A stretch of 37,559 nt of DNA from a virus: the IMG/VR virus record IMGVR_UViG_3300022602_001925, positions 1 to 37,559 of that record; one strand, written 5' to 3'. The position numbers and the translations under genes are program-made. Position 1 is the first letter of the stretch. The number at the start of each line of letters is the position of its first letter. Below are positions 1 through 8,200 of this stretch, piece by piece. The notes under the pieces were generated by a model that had not been told where the DNA came from, made no database searches, and worked only from the letters and a program-made list of their open reading frames with translations.

Positions 1-1058
1 GTTGTGCGTTTAGATAGTTCTTTTAGTGACTTGCTGCCCGTATAAGTTAGAGTGCTTCTTATACCGCCAAGAATATCCTGAACAGTTTCACTAACATCGC
101 CACGATATGGCACAGCAACTTCTTTGCCTTCTGCTGCACGATAGGATTTCAACCCACCGCTATGCTTTTCATTGGCAGATTTTGAACTCATACCATAAAA
201 TTTAACAAACTGCTTGGTAGTAAAGATATCATCAGGAGTGCCATCATCTTGTATCCATACTTGGTTACTGCGAGTAGTTTGGGATATGATGCTACCACCA
301 CCTTGATCGTGGCCCGCAAAAAGTCCACCAATCATTACGAAGTCTGCGCCAGCCCCAAAAGCCTTAGACACATCGCCAGGACAAACGCAACCCCCATCGC
401 TAATGATATGTCCACCAAGCCCATGAGCAGCATCAGCACACTCAATAATAGCACTAAGCTGTGGATAACCAACACCCGTTTTGAGACGAGTAGTACAGAC
501 ACTACCAGGACCAATACCAACTTTAATAATATCTGCTCCTGCAAGTAACAACTCCTCTGTCATTTCACCTGTTACAACATTGCCAGCAATGATAATTAGG
601 TCAGGATTTTCACTACGGAATTTTTTAACAAACTCTACAAATCGTTCTGTATAACCATTGGCAACATCAATACAAACAAACTTGATATTATCCTTTGGCA
701 ACATTCTTTTAACAAGTTTGAAATTTTCGTATTCTTCTTGTTTAATGCCAAGACCATAAGCCCAATAGTCTTGTATTGCATAGCCAGTGCGACCAATCCA
801 TAGGATAAGGTCTTCTGTTGTATAATTCTTACGTAAGCATGTAAACATCTTGTAAGTGGCAAGTTTCTCCGCCATTTCAAATGTTCCAACGCCATCCATA
901 TTCGCCGCCATAATTCCTACGCCAGTCCAAGATGCACCACTGTTTCTAAACTTGAATGTTCTTTCTAATGAAACTTCTTCACGACTTGTGAGAGTAGACC
1001 GTTTAGGCAAGATTAAAACGTCGGAGAAATCCAACTTGGTATCATTGATAATACGCAT
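1..1058 (-). CDS. guaC: GMP reductase (3' end cut by window edge)
   Basis: GMP reductase converts GMP to IMP with NADPH, moving guanine nucleotides back towards the adenine branch. The reading frame gives 352 codons before the window edge and closely follows the E. coli type GuaC (about 347 aa), so perhaps only a dozen or so residues are missing. Visible landmarks are the N-terminal KRSTLTSR segment, [10 protein letters not shown], the CIDVANGY strand, AGNVVTGEM, and the catalytic loop [11 protein letters not shown] with the active-site Cys near residue 188. Then come [19 protein letters not shown] and the flap RAAEGKEV, with a C-terminal ELSKRT. There is no CBS domain, which separates it from IMP dehydrogenase. 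The start ATG at 1058 follows an AGGTGA ribosome site. It is the last visible gene of the bS21 cluster. A phage copy probably adjusts purine pools for an A+T-rich genome (inference). Confidence 0.93.
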   Translation of the reverse strand, partial: MRIINDTKLDFSDVLILPKRSTLTSREEVSLERTFKFRNSGASWTGVGIMAANMDGVGTFEMAEKLATYKMFTCLRKNYTTEDLILWIGRTGYAIQDYWAYGLGIKQEEYENFKLVKRMLPKDNIKFVCIDVANGYTERFVEFVKKFRSENPDLIIIAGNVVTGEMTEELLLAGADIIKVGIGPGSVCTTRLKTGVGYPQLSAIIECADAAHGLGGHIISDGGCVCPGDVSKAFGAGADFVMIGGLFAGHDQGGGSIISQTTRSNQVWIQDDGTPDDIFTTKQFVKFYGMSSKSANEKHSGGLKSYRAAEGKEVAVPYRGDVSETVQDILGGIRSTLTYTGSKSLKELSKRT

Positions 1059-1072
1059 TTTTCACCTATTGA

Positions 1073-1321
1073 TTAACGAGCGATGCCGCTATTGCGAAGT
1101 TCTTTCAACTTCTTCTGCCAACGCTTGGCTGCACGAGCCTTTGCCTTCTTGCGAACCATGCTTGGCTGCTCAAAGCGTTCACGCTCACGAAGAGTTTGGA
1201 AGATGCCATCCTGTTGAAGCATCTTCTTCATCTTACGAAGTGCCTTGTTGACATCGTTATTGTGAACTTCTACAAAAAATCCACGCTGTTTAACATTCTC
1301 AATTTCTGGTCTATGTGACAT
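1073..1321 (-). CDS. rpsU: Ribosomal protein bS21
   Basis: This is a small basic protein of 82 aa matching bacterial small-subunit protein bS21. It has the FFVEVHNNDVNKALRKMKKM strand-helix start, then RERERFEQPSMVRKKAKARAAKRWQKK, rich in Lys/Arg. bS21 sits near the anti-Shine-Dalgarno end of 16S rRNA and helps initiation. Phage-encoded bS21 is known in marine phages and is thought to exchange into host ribosomes. I chose the second ATG (1321), because AGAGG lies six bases before it, whereas it abuts the ATG at 1327. The gene overlaps the end of the upstream 130-aa gene by 11 nt, suggesting coupled translation. The product is slightly longer than E. coli bS21 (71 aa), mainly through its N-terminus. 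Confidence 0.92.
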   Translation of the reverse strand: MSHRPEIENVKQRGFFVEVHNNDVNKALRKMKKMLQQDGIFQTLRERERFEQPSMVRKKAKARAAKRWQKKLKELRNSGIAR

Positions 1322-1703
1322 TATCATCCTCTTTGATATAATTTGTATGTTGTTGAATTAGCCAAGTATATATGTCAAAAGTTTGCTTATGACAATATTC
1401 GGCAATCTTGTTGGAGCCTAATGCCCAACAATTCTTTTGTGCAAGCAACCAACCTTTAAGAAGTTCTTTGTTGCCGCTAAAACGGGAATTAATTAAGGTA
1501 GCATAAGCATGTTTATTAGCATTAATACACCATGCATCATCTTCATCTTTGCTACCATATAAAAATAAGGTAATATCTATACCAAGATCATTGATAGTTG
1601 TGCTGAGGCGTTCAATATCGCTCCATTCAACATCAACAAGTAGAACCTTGAACCTCGTGTCCAAGTCCATATCTGGTGCAGTTACAATACGACTATCGTT
1701 CAT
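1311..1703 (-). CDS. Hypothetical protein, 130 aa
   Basis: I do not recognise the family. The N-terminal half alternates hydrophobic strands and helices (FKVLLVDVEW at about 19-28, then GIDITLFLYGS at about 41-51), as in a small Rossmann-like or PIN/NYN-like fold. The acidic pattern needed for a nuclease call is not clear. The C-terminal half is helical with several Trp and Cys residues. The start ATG overlaps the stop of the upstream membrane protein as ATGA, and the 3' end overlaps bS21, so all three are probably one translationally coupled unit. Confidence 0.75.
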   Translation of the reverse strand: MNDSRIVTAPDMDLDTRFKVLLVDVEWSDIERLSTTINDLGIDITLFLYGSKDEDDAWCINANKHAYATLINSRFSGNKELLKGWLLAQKNCWALGSNKIAEYCHKQTFDIYTWLIQQHTNYIKEDDNVT

Positions 1704-3232
1704 TGACCTAAGCTATCAATCGCACTTTGTTCAGCAGGTGTCATTTCTTCGTATTCAACTTCTTTGCGTTGCATTCTACCTAACTGCCAGTGCTTCCAAT
1801 TTATATTCTCAGTATAGCTAGTATTTTGTTGTTTGTCAACAACAATCCACTCTGTACCATTCCATTTATATAGGTTATTTGGTTGAGTGTTCATAATAAA
1901 CAACTGTCCATTGTAAGGATTAGTTGGAAATTGACGACCGATAATATCTGTGTCTATATCAAGCAAATATGAACGAGCATCAATTCCTTCGGCTTCTTCA
2001 CGGAACATTTCTCGTTCAGCTTTAAGCTGATGAATCTCACGGTTCTTGACATCTATTTCTTTAAGCAATTGATCTAATGCAACTGTCAAATCCATCAATG
2101 TTTTGCTGTCTGTATTGTCTACAATCTTTTCAACTTCATGAATAATTTCAACAGGAACTTCTACCACTCGTTCAACAATAGTTTCAACGGGAACCTCAAC
2201 AATCTTTTCAAGAGTAGTTACTGTTGGAACTTCAACAATCTTTTCAATGATATTATCACGATAGATAGGAACAGCTTGCGTGATAACTCGTTCAATCACT
2301 TCTGGTTCACGGTTACGCAGTTCTTCTACTTCTTCTTGAAGGGCTTCTGCGCGAATAATAGCATCATTATTATATACGGTTACAATCTTTTCAACTGGAA
2401 CTTCTACAATAACTTCTTTTACAATTTCGTCTGTTTGTTCATCTTGCTCGCGCCGACTACCACTGATACCCATTGTTGCACCGAGAACCAAAGAGACCGC
2501 AAGAGGATCAAAGACAGCAACGATAAAAATAATAACCCAACGAACTGCTCGTTCAAGTAAAGACTTGTCAACATTATCTCCATATATTAATTGTGCAATA
2601 TATTTAATTGGTCCAACTTCGGCTTCAACTTTTAATTGTGCCTGATTAAGTTTTAACTTTTGACTATTCAAGTCTTGGATACGAGCATTGGTATCATCAA
2701 TAGTCTTGTTAGCTGCTTCACGATCTTTCTTTTGACTATCGCGCAATTTAGTTGCTTGCGTAGCCAATGTAGCTGTACGATTATTATCTTTTGTAGCATT
2801 AGATGCACTGCCGCTTAGCAATCCATTAACTGCATCATCCATCTGCTTGATAACAGCTTGATTATCTTTAATGCGTTGTTGCTCAACTGCAATGTTTTGA
2901 TCAATCTGCTCAATAAGAAGTGTATTATCGCCTACGCTGCTTGTAGTTTCAATATGTGCACGGCTAAGAAATCCAAAGATTCCCATAGATGTAACAAACA
3001 TCAACACAATAACAGCAATGGCAAGATACCATTTAACAATAAAGTTTACACGGTTCCAATTTTGATGCAACCATACTGTGGTAATAATCTTACCAAACTC
3101 TAACACACCGCCCATAATGATAATAGGGATAACTGCGCCACTGAATATGGCAGTGAGACCAGCAATACTATAATATGCAGCTACGCCACTAATACTAATG
3201 GCACTTAGGAGTGCTAAAATGTTTAAGAACAT
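1700..3232 (-). CDS. Membrane protein with long coiled coil and VEVPVE repeats
   Basis: This 510-aa protein has about four predicted membrane segments: two near residues 1-50, one near 70-90 (AIAVIVLMFVTSMGIFGFL) and one near 230-255. Between the third and fourth lies a charged coiled coil rich in Gln/Lys/Asp. After the fourth comes a repeat zone of Val/Glu/Pro units such as IVEVPVE and VVEVPVE (about 275-370), then another helix and a short domain containing YKWNGTEWIVVD, typical of phage structural or carbohydrate-binding modules. I place the start at 3232, where TAATG links it to the upstream stop; the longer frame to 3265 would begin inside that gene. The function is unknown. The layout suggests an envelope protein with a large cytoplasmic or periplasmic rod made during infection. 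Confidence 0.8.
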   Translation of the reverse strand: MFLNILALLSAISISGVAAYYSIAGLTAIFSGAVIPIIIMGGVLEFGKIITTVWLHQNWNRVNFIVKWYLAIAVIVLMFVTSMGIFGFLSRAHIETTSSVGDNTLLIEQIDQNIAVEQQRIKDNQAVIKQMDDAVNGLLSGSASNATKDNNRTATLATQATKLRDSQKKDREAANKTIDDTNARIQDLNSQKLKLNQAQLKVEAEVGPIKYIAQLIYGDNVDKSLLERAVRWVIIFIVAVFDPLAVSLVLGATMGISGSRREQDEQTDEIVKEVIVEVPVEKIVTVYNNDAIIRAEALQEEVEELRNREPEVIERVITQAVPIYRDNIIEKIVEVPTVTTLEKIVEVPVETIVERVVEVPVEIIHEVEKIVDNTDSKTLMDLTVALDQLLKEIDVKNREIHQLKAEREMFREEAEGIDARSYLLDIDTDIIGRQFPTNPYNGQLFIMNTQPNNLYKWNGTEWIVVDKQQNTSYTENINWKHWQLGRMQRKEVEYEEMTPAEQSAIDSLGQ

Positions 3233-3597
3233 TATATATTTACCTTGTTTTCTACCAGATACCAACCGATTTTCTTTAAATCTTCACGCACTTCTTCGTC
3301 AATCATACCTTCGGAAATATAACTGGCATCATCAACAAAACTTGCTGTATAATAACGCATATAATCGCCACTAAAAGAACCATCATATAAACCAGCAGCA
3401 ATACCGCCCGCATGACGCCAAGAGCAAGACCATTGTTCTGCTGCTAAAATTGATAGAACTTCTGCCTTAATAAATTCATTATTACAGAGCGTAGCATAAA
3501 GATGCTGACAATAGATATCGTTATTTCGTGCTTTATCACGAATATATTGGCTATCAAACAAATCTTGTTCAAGGTTTGGTTTGGGTTGATCAGTCAT
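3232..3597 (-). CDS. Hypothetical protein, 121 aa
   Basis: Acidic soluble protein with no recognised domain. It contains SILAAEQWSCSWRHAGGIAAGL and GDYMRYYTASF, a pattern I associate with conserved small proteins of T4-like phages. The start follows CACGGAG, a good ribosome site. Its stop codon overlaps the start of the membrane protein gene (TAATG). It is the first gene of the unit running down to guaC and lies divergent from the lipase gene. Confidence 0.78.
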   Translation of the reverse strand: MTDQPKPNLEQDLFDSQYIRDKARNNDIYCQHLYATLCNNEFIKAEVLSILAAEQWSCSWRHAGGIAAGLYDGSFSGDYMRYYTASFVDDASYISEGMIDEEVREDLKKIGWYLVENKVNI

Positions 3598-3652
3598 AAA
3601 AACGCTCCGTGATATTTAATCTACCACACGAAGCTTCATAGAGCAATATTAA

Positions 3653-3660
3653 AATAAATA
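3653..3660 (+). promoter_or_regulatory. Late-promoter octamer upstream of lipase
   Basis: AATAAATA, one mismatch from the T4 late consensus TATAAATA, 22 nt before the lipase ATG. The 85-nt divergent gap 3598-3682 holds no gene. The placement suggests that the lipase is made late. Confidence 0.55.
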
Positions 3661-3682
3661 TTAATCTAACAGGGGATCAATA

Positions 3683-4441
3683 ATGTTAAAAGACCTAAGC
3701 ATACCTGAATTGGCCGTAACAATGGCAGAATTAGCAAGTGCAGCCTATCAAGATGACAATAAAGCCATTTATGCTGCTCTTGGATTTACAAAATATAAAT
3801 TTTTAGACAATGAAGGCGCACAAGGCCATGTTGCTGCAAGTGATAAAGAAGTTATCGTCGCTTGTCGCGGAACACAGCCTACTGAGCCAAATGATTTACT
3901 TGCCGACCTTGATACTATTCCAAAGCGTCATGGTAAGGGATGGGTTCACGAAGGTTTTCGTCGTGAAGCAAGAAAAATTCTTGACCAAGTATTAGATTGG
4001 GCAGCGAAGAATAAGGGTAAAGATATATATGTTACTGGTCACAGTCTTGGTGCTGCAATGGCACTTTATATCACCCAAGAACTAGAATTTGCTGGTTATC
4101 CACCAACAAAACTTATGACCTTTGGACAACCACGACTTGGCAATGCTGATTATGTTTCGGATATTAAAACAGAGCATTATCGCTTTGTAAACTGCAATGA
4201 TATGGTTACGCATGTGCCACCGCCAGTGTTGCTATTCAAGCATCATGGTCAACTATGCTATATCAACTTCTATGGCAATATTCGTCCACTAAGTCGTTGG
4301 CAGCGTTGGAAAGATATGCTTCGTGCTCGCAAACGCGCATGGAGTAAAGGTCAATTGTTTGATGGAATTTATGATCATGGAATGGACCATTATATAGAAA
4401 AATTGACCAATATTCGTGATACTGGTCAAAGCATTAATTAA
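3683..4441 (+). CDS. Class 3 lipase-like alpha/beta hydrolase
   Basis: This 252-aa protein has the Lipase_3 layout: an oxyanion strand VIVACRGTQP (about 57-66), the nucleophile elbow VTGHSLGAAMA with Ser121, FGQPRLGN (about 147-154), the Asp of CNDMVTHVPP (about 173) and a C-terminal His in DHGMDHYI (about 236). All three catalytic residues are therefore present. No signal peptide is visible. The enzyme probably hydrolyses acyl esters of lipids. AGGGG lies before the ATG, and a late octamer lies 22 nt further up. It is one of four plus-strand genes and overlaps the stop of the cell-wall hydrolase by 4 nt. A role in breaking host membranes at lysis is an inference from this neighbourhood; a role in lipid scavenging is possible. 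Confidence 0.88.
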   Translation: MLKDLSIPELAVTMAELASAAYQDDNKAIYAALGFTKYKFLDNEGAQGHVAASDKEVIVACRGTQPTEPNDLLADLDTIPKRHGKGWVHEGFRREARKILDQVLDWAAKNKGKDIYVTGHSLGAAMALYITQELEFAGYPPTKLMTFGQPRLGNADYVSDIKTEHYRFVNCNDMVTHVPPPVLLFKHHGQLCYINFYGNIRPLSRWQRWKDMLRARKRAWSKGQLFDGIYDHGMDHYIEKLTNIRDTGQSIN

Positions 4442-4908
4442 TTTGCATCAGTATAAAACCAGTGGTGTCCTATCTTTTTAATAAACTTGAACTGTTTGTT
4501 CTTAAAAGGTTTATTATTAAAGTATAGTGCACCATTGGTTGGATCAATCATATAGGTTGAATATAGCACCATCATTGCAATGCTGTAAAAATCTCCACGA
4601 TTTTTATCTTGGTCAATAGGCGTGAATGGAAAACAAATAAAAGTAAACTGACATTCGCCACCGCGCTTTTCATAAACAATTTTGCATGGTGACTTAGGAA
4701 ATTTGCCGCTTTCTAATCTATTGCGAATTACCCATGCAATAGCAACTTGTCCCGCATAGTCTTCGCCACCAGCCTCATTTTTAATGGCTTGGGCAACACA
4801 CTCACTTGGAGATTCAATATAAACAGGTAGTTGGGGCTTTGGGGCTTTGGCTGCAACAGGATAACTCACCGTTGTAATAAGTGCCAAAGATAATAAAAAT
4901 TTATTCAT
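4438..4908 (-). CDS. SleB-like cell-wall hydrolase with signal peptide
   Basis: This 156-aa protein starts with a clear Sec signal (MNKFLLSLALITTVSYPVAA, residues 1-20). The body matches the Hydrolase_2 (SleB/CwlJ) family: ECVAQAIKNEAGGEDYAGQ with the putative catalytic Glu near 45, AIAWVIRNRL, then DPTNGALYF and GHHWFY at the end. Family members cleave peptidoglycan glycan strands. It is probably the phage endolysin, exported by the host Sec system (inference). The ATG at 4908 follows GAGGG and was chosen over an upstream in-frame codon at 4962 because that extension lies in the tmRNA terminator and breaks the signal peptide. It lies just downstream of the tmRNA gene. Confidence 0.87.
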   Translation of the reverse strand: MNKFLLSLALITTVSYPVAAKAPKPQLPVYIESPSECVAQAIKNEAGGEDYAGQVAIAWVIRNRLESGKFPKSPCKIVYEKRGGECQFTFICFPFTPIDQDKNRGDFYSIAMMVLYSTYMIDPTNGALYFNNKPFKNKQFKFIKKIGHHWFYTDAN

Positions 4909-4918
4909 CGCCCTCAAT

Positions 4919-4955
4919 AAAAAAGTGCAACTTTTCTGTTTCGAGGTAAGTTGCC
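4919..4955 (-). terminator. Rho-independent terminator of the tmRNA gene
   Basis: On the minus strand a 7-bp stem (GCAACTT with AAGTTGC, arms 4948-4954 and 4927-4933), closed by a 14-nt loop, is followed by CACTTTTTT. It ends the tmRNA transcript just before the hydrolase gene. Confidence 0.8.
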
Positions 4956-5229
4956 AACCCAAGAAATTACGCCGCTAGGCGCATTTCAAATGGAGCGTTA
5001 TCATTCGCTGCATTTACTTTTTTTGGTCTATAAAGCAACCAACCTACTATCTACTTCAACCCTTTCAACGTCAATCGATCCCTTGCTGGCCCATCAAAGA
5101 TACATCGGGTGTTCGGAAAAACCTATTACACCATATTTGTTCCGACTATGGAAACCAATGTATCTATGGTGGACCAGGAGGCAGTCGAAGCCTCGTCTTG
5201 CCCGCCTATTAGTTGCTATCAACAATAGT
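4956..5229 (-). ncRNA. ssrA: Circularly permuted two-piece tmRNA (alphaproteobacterial type)
   Basis: tmRNA rescues stalled ribosomes and tags the unfinished protein for proteolysis. In transcription order: the acceptor piece has a 5-bp T-stem GAGGC/GCCTC with T-loop TTCGACT (5178-5194), then CTGGTCC (5177-5171) and ACCA (5170-5167). An intervening segment (5166-5093) folds on an 8-bp stem (5158-5165 with 5098-5105). The coding piece opens with GGGCCAG (5092-5086), which pairs with CTGGTCC in a 7-bp acceptor stem that has G3-U70, the alanine identity pair. It is followed by GGATCGATTGACG, like the tmRNA D-loop region, a TTGGT/ACCAA stem (PK1 position), an A-run, and the tag frame GCG AAT GAT AAC ending CTA GCG GCG TAA (5008-4967). 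The tag reads ANDNAPFEMRLAA (one more Ala if GCA is the resume codon). A P5-like helix encloses the tag end. The exact processed ends are not visible. Confidence 0.93.
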
Positions 5230-5233
5230 ATAT

Positions 5234-5264
5234 TATTTATAGCATAGGGAAAGAGTTATGTCAA
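5234..5264 (-). promoter_or_regulatory. tmRNA promoter: sigma70-like plus late octamer
   Basis: TTGACA (5264-5259), a 17-nt spacer and TATAAA (5241-5236) form a near-consensus sigma70 promoter. The -10 is also the exact T4 late octamer TATAAATA (5241-5234). Either would start RNA near 5229, directly at the acceptor piece, so the tmRNA could be made both early and late. Confidence 0.75.
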
Positions 5265-5267
5265 GGG

Positions 5268-8200
5268 TTATTTTCGGGTAATTGTGGTTGTTTGCCCATC
5301 TGGTCCACTGCCACCCCAAGGAGCCGTAATATTACGATCCATAGAAGTGTTAGAGACTTGCATCAACTGGTTGAATACTGCGCTAAATTTGCCCAACAAT
5401 CCGCTCAGACTAATGCTGCCTAATAGGGTTGAACCCAACGCATCAATATTAGATGGAGTAATTTGTGATAGCATTTCTAACACACCATATACCATTTGAT
5501 CTGTGCTAAATGGATTATCATACTTTGTTGTTCCAATGTCACCATAAAGCATTTTAGTAAGAATACTCATCAGGGTTGCAACAAATGTATCATTATTAGT
5601 TAATACTAATCCCTTTTCATTTATTTCAGCAAATGGTATCTGTGTACGATCTAGTCCAATAATATAAGCCTGATTACCAACAACAATAATATTACTATCA
5701 ACAGCTTGCTTCAACATATTCATGCCAATATTTTGACGAACTTGTGGATTGGTACCATTCCATTGTAAATCATAATAGGTTTCATCAGCCTGTGCTGGCA
5801 ACATCTTGCTTGGATCAAATCCAGCATCTATGAGAACAGTGTTGCGAGTATCAACATAGATATCTTGTGGAGTTTGTGGAATATATTGATCTGCAAGATT
5901 TTCAGGAACAATTGGCAAATTGCCAGTATATGCTGCAACATAAAAAGAACCAGGATCGCGATAATACTGACTATGAGGAAGCTTGAAGCGTTCTACATTA
6001 ACGCCAAGTGGTTCTAGCGCAGCAGCATTACGTCCCATACGCATTGCGCCCTTAATAGCATCGCCATAAATGTTATCACTTGCAACTCGTTCTAAGTAAT
6101 CGCCAATTTGACCATAGTTATTTTGTTGACCATGATAAGGTAAGCTATCAGCAAATACATACGCACTAACTGGGTTATTGCTATTGTATGGTTCAAATAA
6201 ATTAACACCGAAGTTAGTAATATGATGATTTTCTTTTAAGATTTGTGCACAACTTGCAGCATGTGCTTGTTCGCAAGCTTGGATTGCTGCCTGAATAGCA
6301 GGATCAGTTATACCTTTTACTGCTTGAAGAGCAGTTTCAATCTGTGCAACCAATGCCAATACAGCACTATCTAATGTGGTATATGTAACGCCATTGATAA
6401 CAATGCTATCAGCACTTGCAGGTTGACCACCACCGCCAGCATTGCCAGGAACATGATAGCCACCTGTAAGAAGTTTTTGTAGTTGAACAACTAGCGCGTT
6501 TACTGCTTGACCTTGTGTTGTATTCATCAAATCATTATTTGCTGCAATGATAATTGGCAGCGTGTCATTGTGAACATAACCAGCGGGCGTTCCAATATAA
6601 TCAGCCATTGTTAATTCACCAATGCTGCCACCGCCAAATCCCCAAGTTTGATAAAGTTTATCTACTGCGGGTTTATACATTGGTGTGCTCATTTGACTTA
6701 AATGATTCAAGTCAAGACCAGCATCTGTTTTACTAATTGCTGTGCCAATTTCTTGGAATGTTTTTGATTTTGTAATACCAAGACTAATAAAATGTTGACC
6801 TAAATCTTTAAATGATTTACTTGGGCTAGTCGCTGCTAAATCTGGACACATATGATTAAAATCAGTCAATTGTCCTAAATTGCTCAACGGAACACTAATA
6901 TTAAATTTACTGCTAACAGCACCGAGTGCCGCAGGGTCAGTAATATTAGTTAGAATTTGATTTACTTTTGTATCATGTAGAGGATTATCAATGCCAGCAA
7001 TTGGAATATTGTTTAAAACAAGTTGCTGAGTTAATCCTGTTGCAATGCCAAGGCCAGCCGCAACAATTTGATTAGCAACATTACTTGGTTGCTGTAAACG
7101 CAGCAGATTACTAGTTGAAAATGTTCCAAGATTTGATAGGTTACTTGCTGCTGCTGGCAGATTGCTAGTTAATGCACTCATACCGAAGCTAACAATGCCA
7201 TTATTGTTTAAGAAATTTGCGCCAATTCCGCCTGGGCTATTTGCACCAAATGCAAGACCAGCAGCTTCTGCGGCAGCGCCGACCACATTATTTGCAATAC
7301 CACTATACGCATTGGTTAATCCAATCTGCTGCATAAATGCACTAGTGCCGCCATATGCGGCACTGCCAATCATATTGTTGGCAACATTGTTAATCATGCC
7401 AGTTAATCCGCCAGCCGCACCAAATTGTTGAATTGCATTAGGAAGATTTAATGGATTTTGTAACACACCTTCAAGTGGACCAATCAATCCACCAACCGCA
7501 CCGTTAAGTGCTCCGCCTACAATATTAGTAAGACTGCTTGGCAGAACGCCTGTAAGACTAGGAAGAATACCACTGCCAATAGAACTTAAAGCGCCCATCG
7601 CGCCACTGGTAAGCTGATTTAATGGACCAGTAATTTGACCTAATGCTCCTGCTAATCCGCCAGTAAGTGCGCCAGTTGCCGCAGACAATGCTCCACTCAT
7701 TGCACCAGTAAGTCCAGTTGCGCCAAGTGCACCAGTTAACGCACCAAGTGCACCATTTAATCCTAATCCCAGTCCACTAAACAATCCAGCGCCTGCAATG
7801 GCACTTAAAATGCCAAGGCCAGCGCCAGCGCAACCTGCGCCAGTGCCAGGTGCTGCACCTTTTGCGTTCTTAGGTAAATTTGCACTTGGTCCACCTTTTG
7901 AAACTTGTCCGTTATATGTACCATTAATCAGCGCGGCTTCATCAGCACGACGACCTGGATTTGAACTTAAACTACCAAGTTGATCAGACATTGCTTGACT
8001 GTCGCCGCTTTGAGCAGCAGCAACAGGATCAGCCAAACATGAACTATTAGGACCATAATTATAAGCAGCATCAACATAGGCTGCTTGCTGCTCAGGAGTC
8101 ATATTATCCCATGCTGGTTCGCCAATGCGATTGGCAATTCCAGCAGCATAGGTGTTATTCACTGATGTTTGTAAAAGACCTTGCGCATCGGTTTGATTTA

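Noticed and set aside
635-895. 86-aa minus-strand frame
   Set aside because: It lies fully inside guaC in a different frame, and guaC has unmistakable motifs throughout.
2100-2420. VEVPVE-coding repeats as a possible CRISPR-like array
   Set aside because: The units are short, uneven and in frame with the membrane protein; there are no constant repeats with unique spacers anywhere in the window.
4951-5247. A 98-aa open frame on the plus strand
   Set aside because: It is the antisense of the tmRNA gene; it lacks a ribosome site and its composition is explained by the RNA on the other strand.
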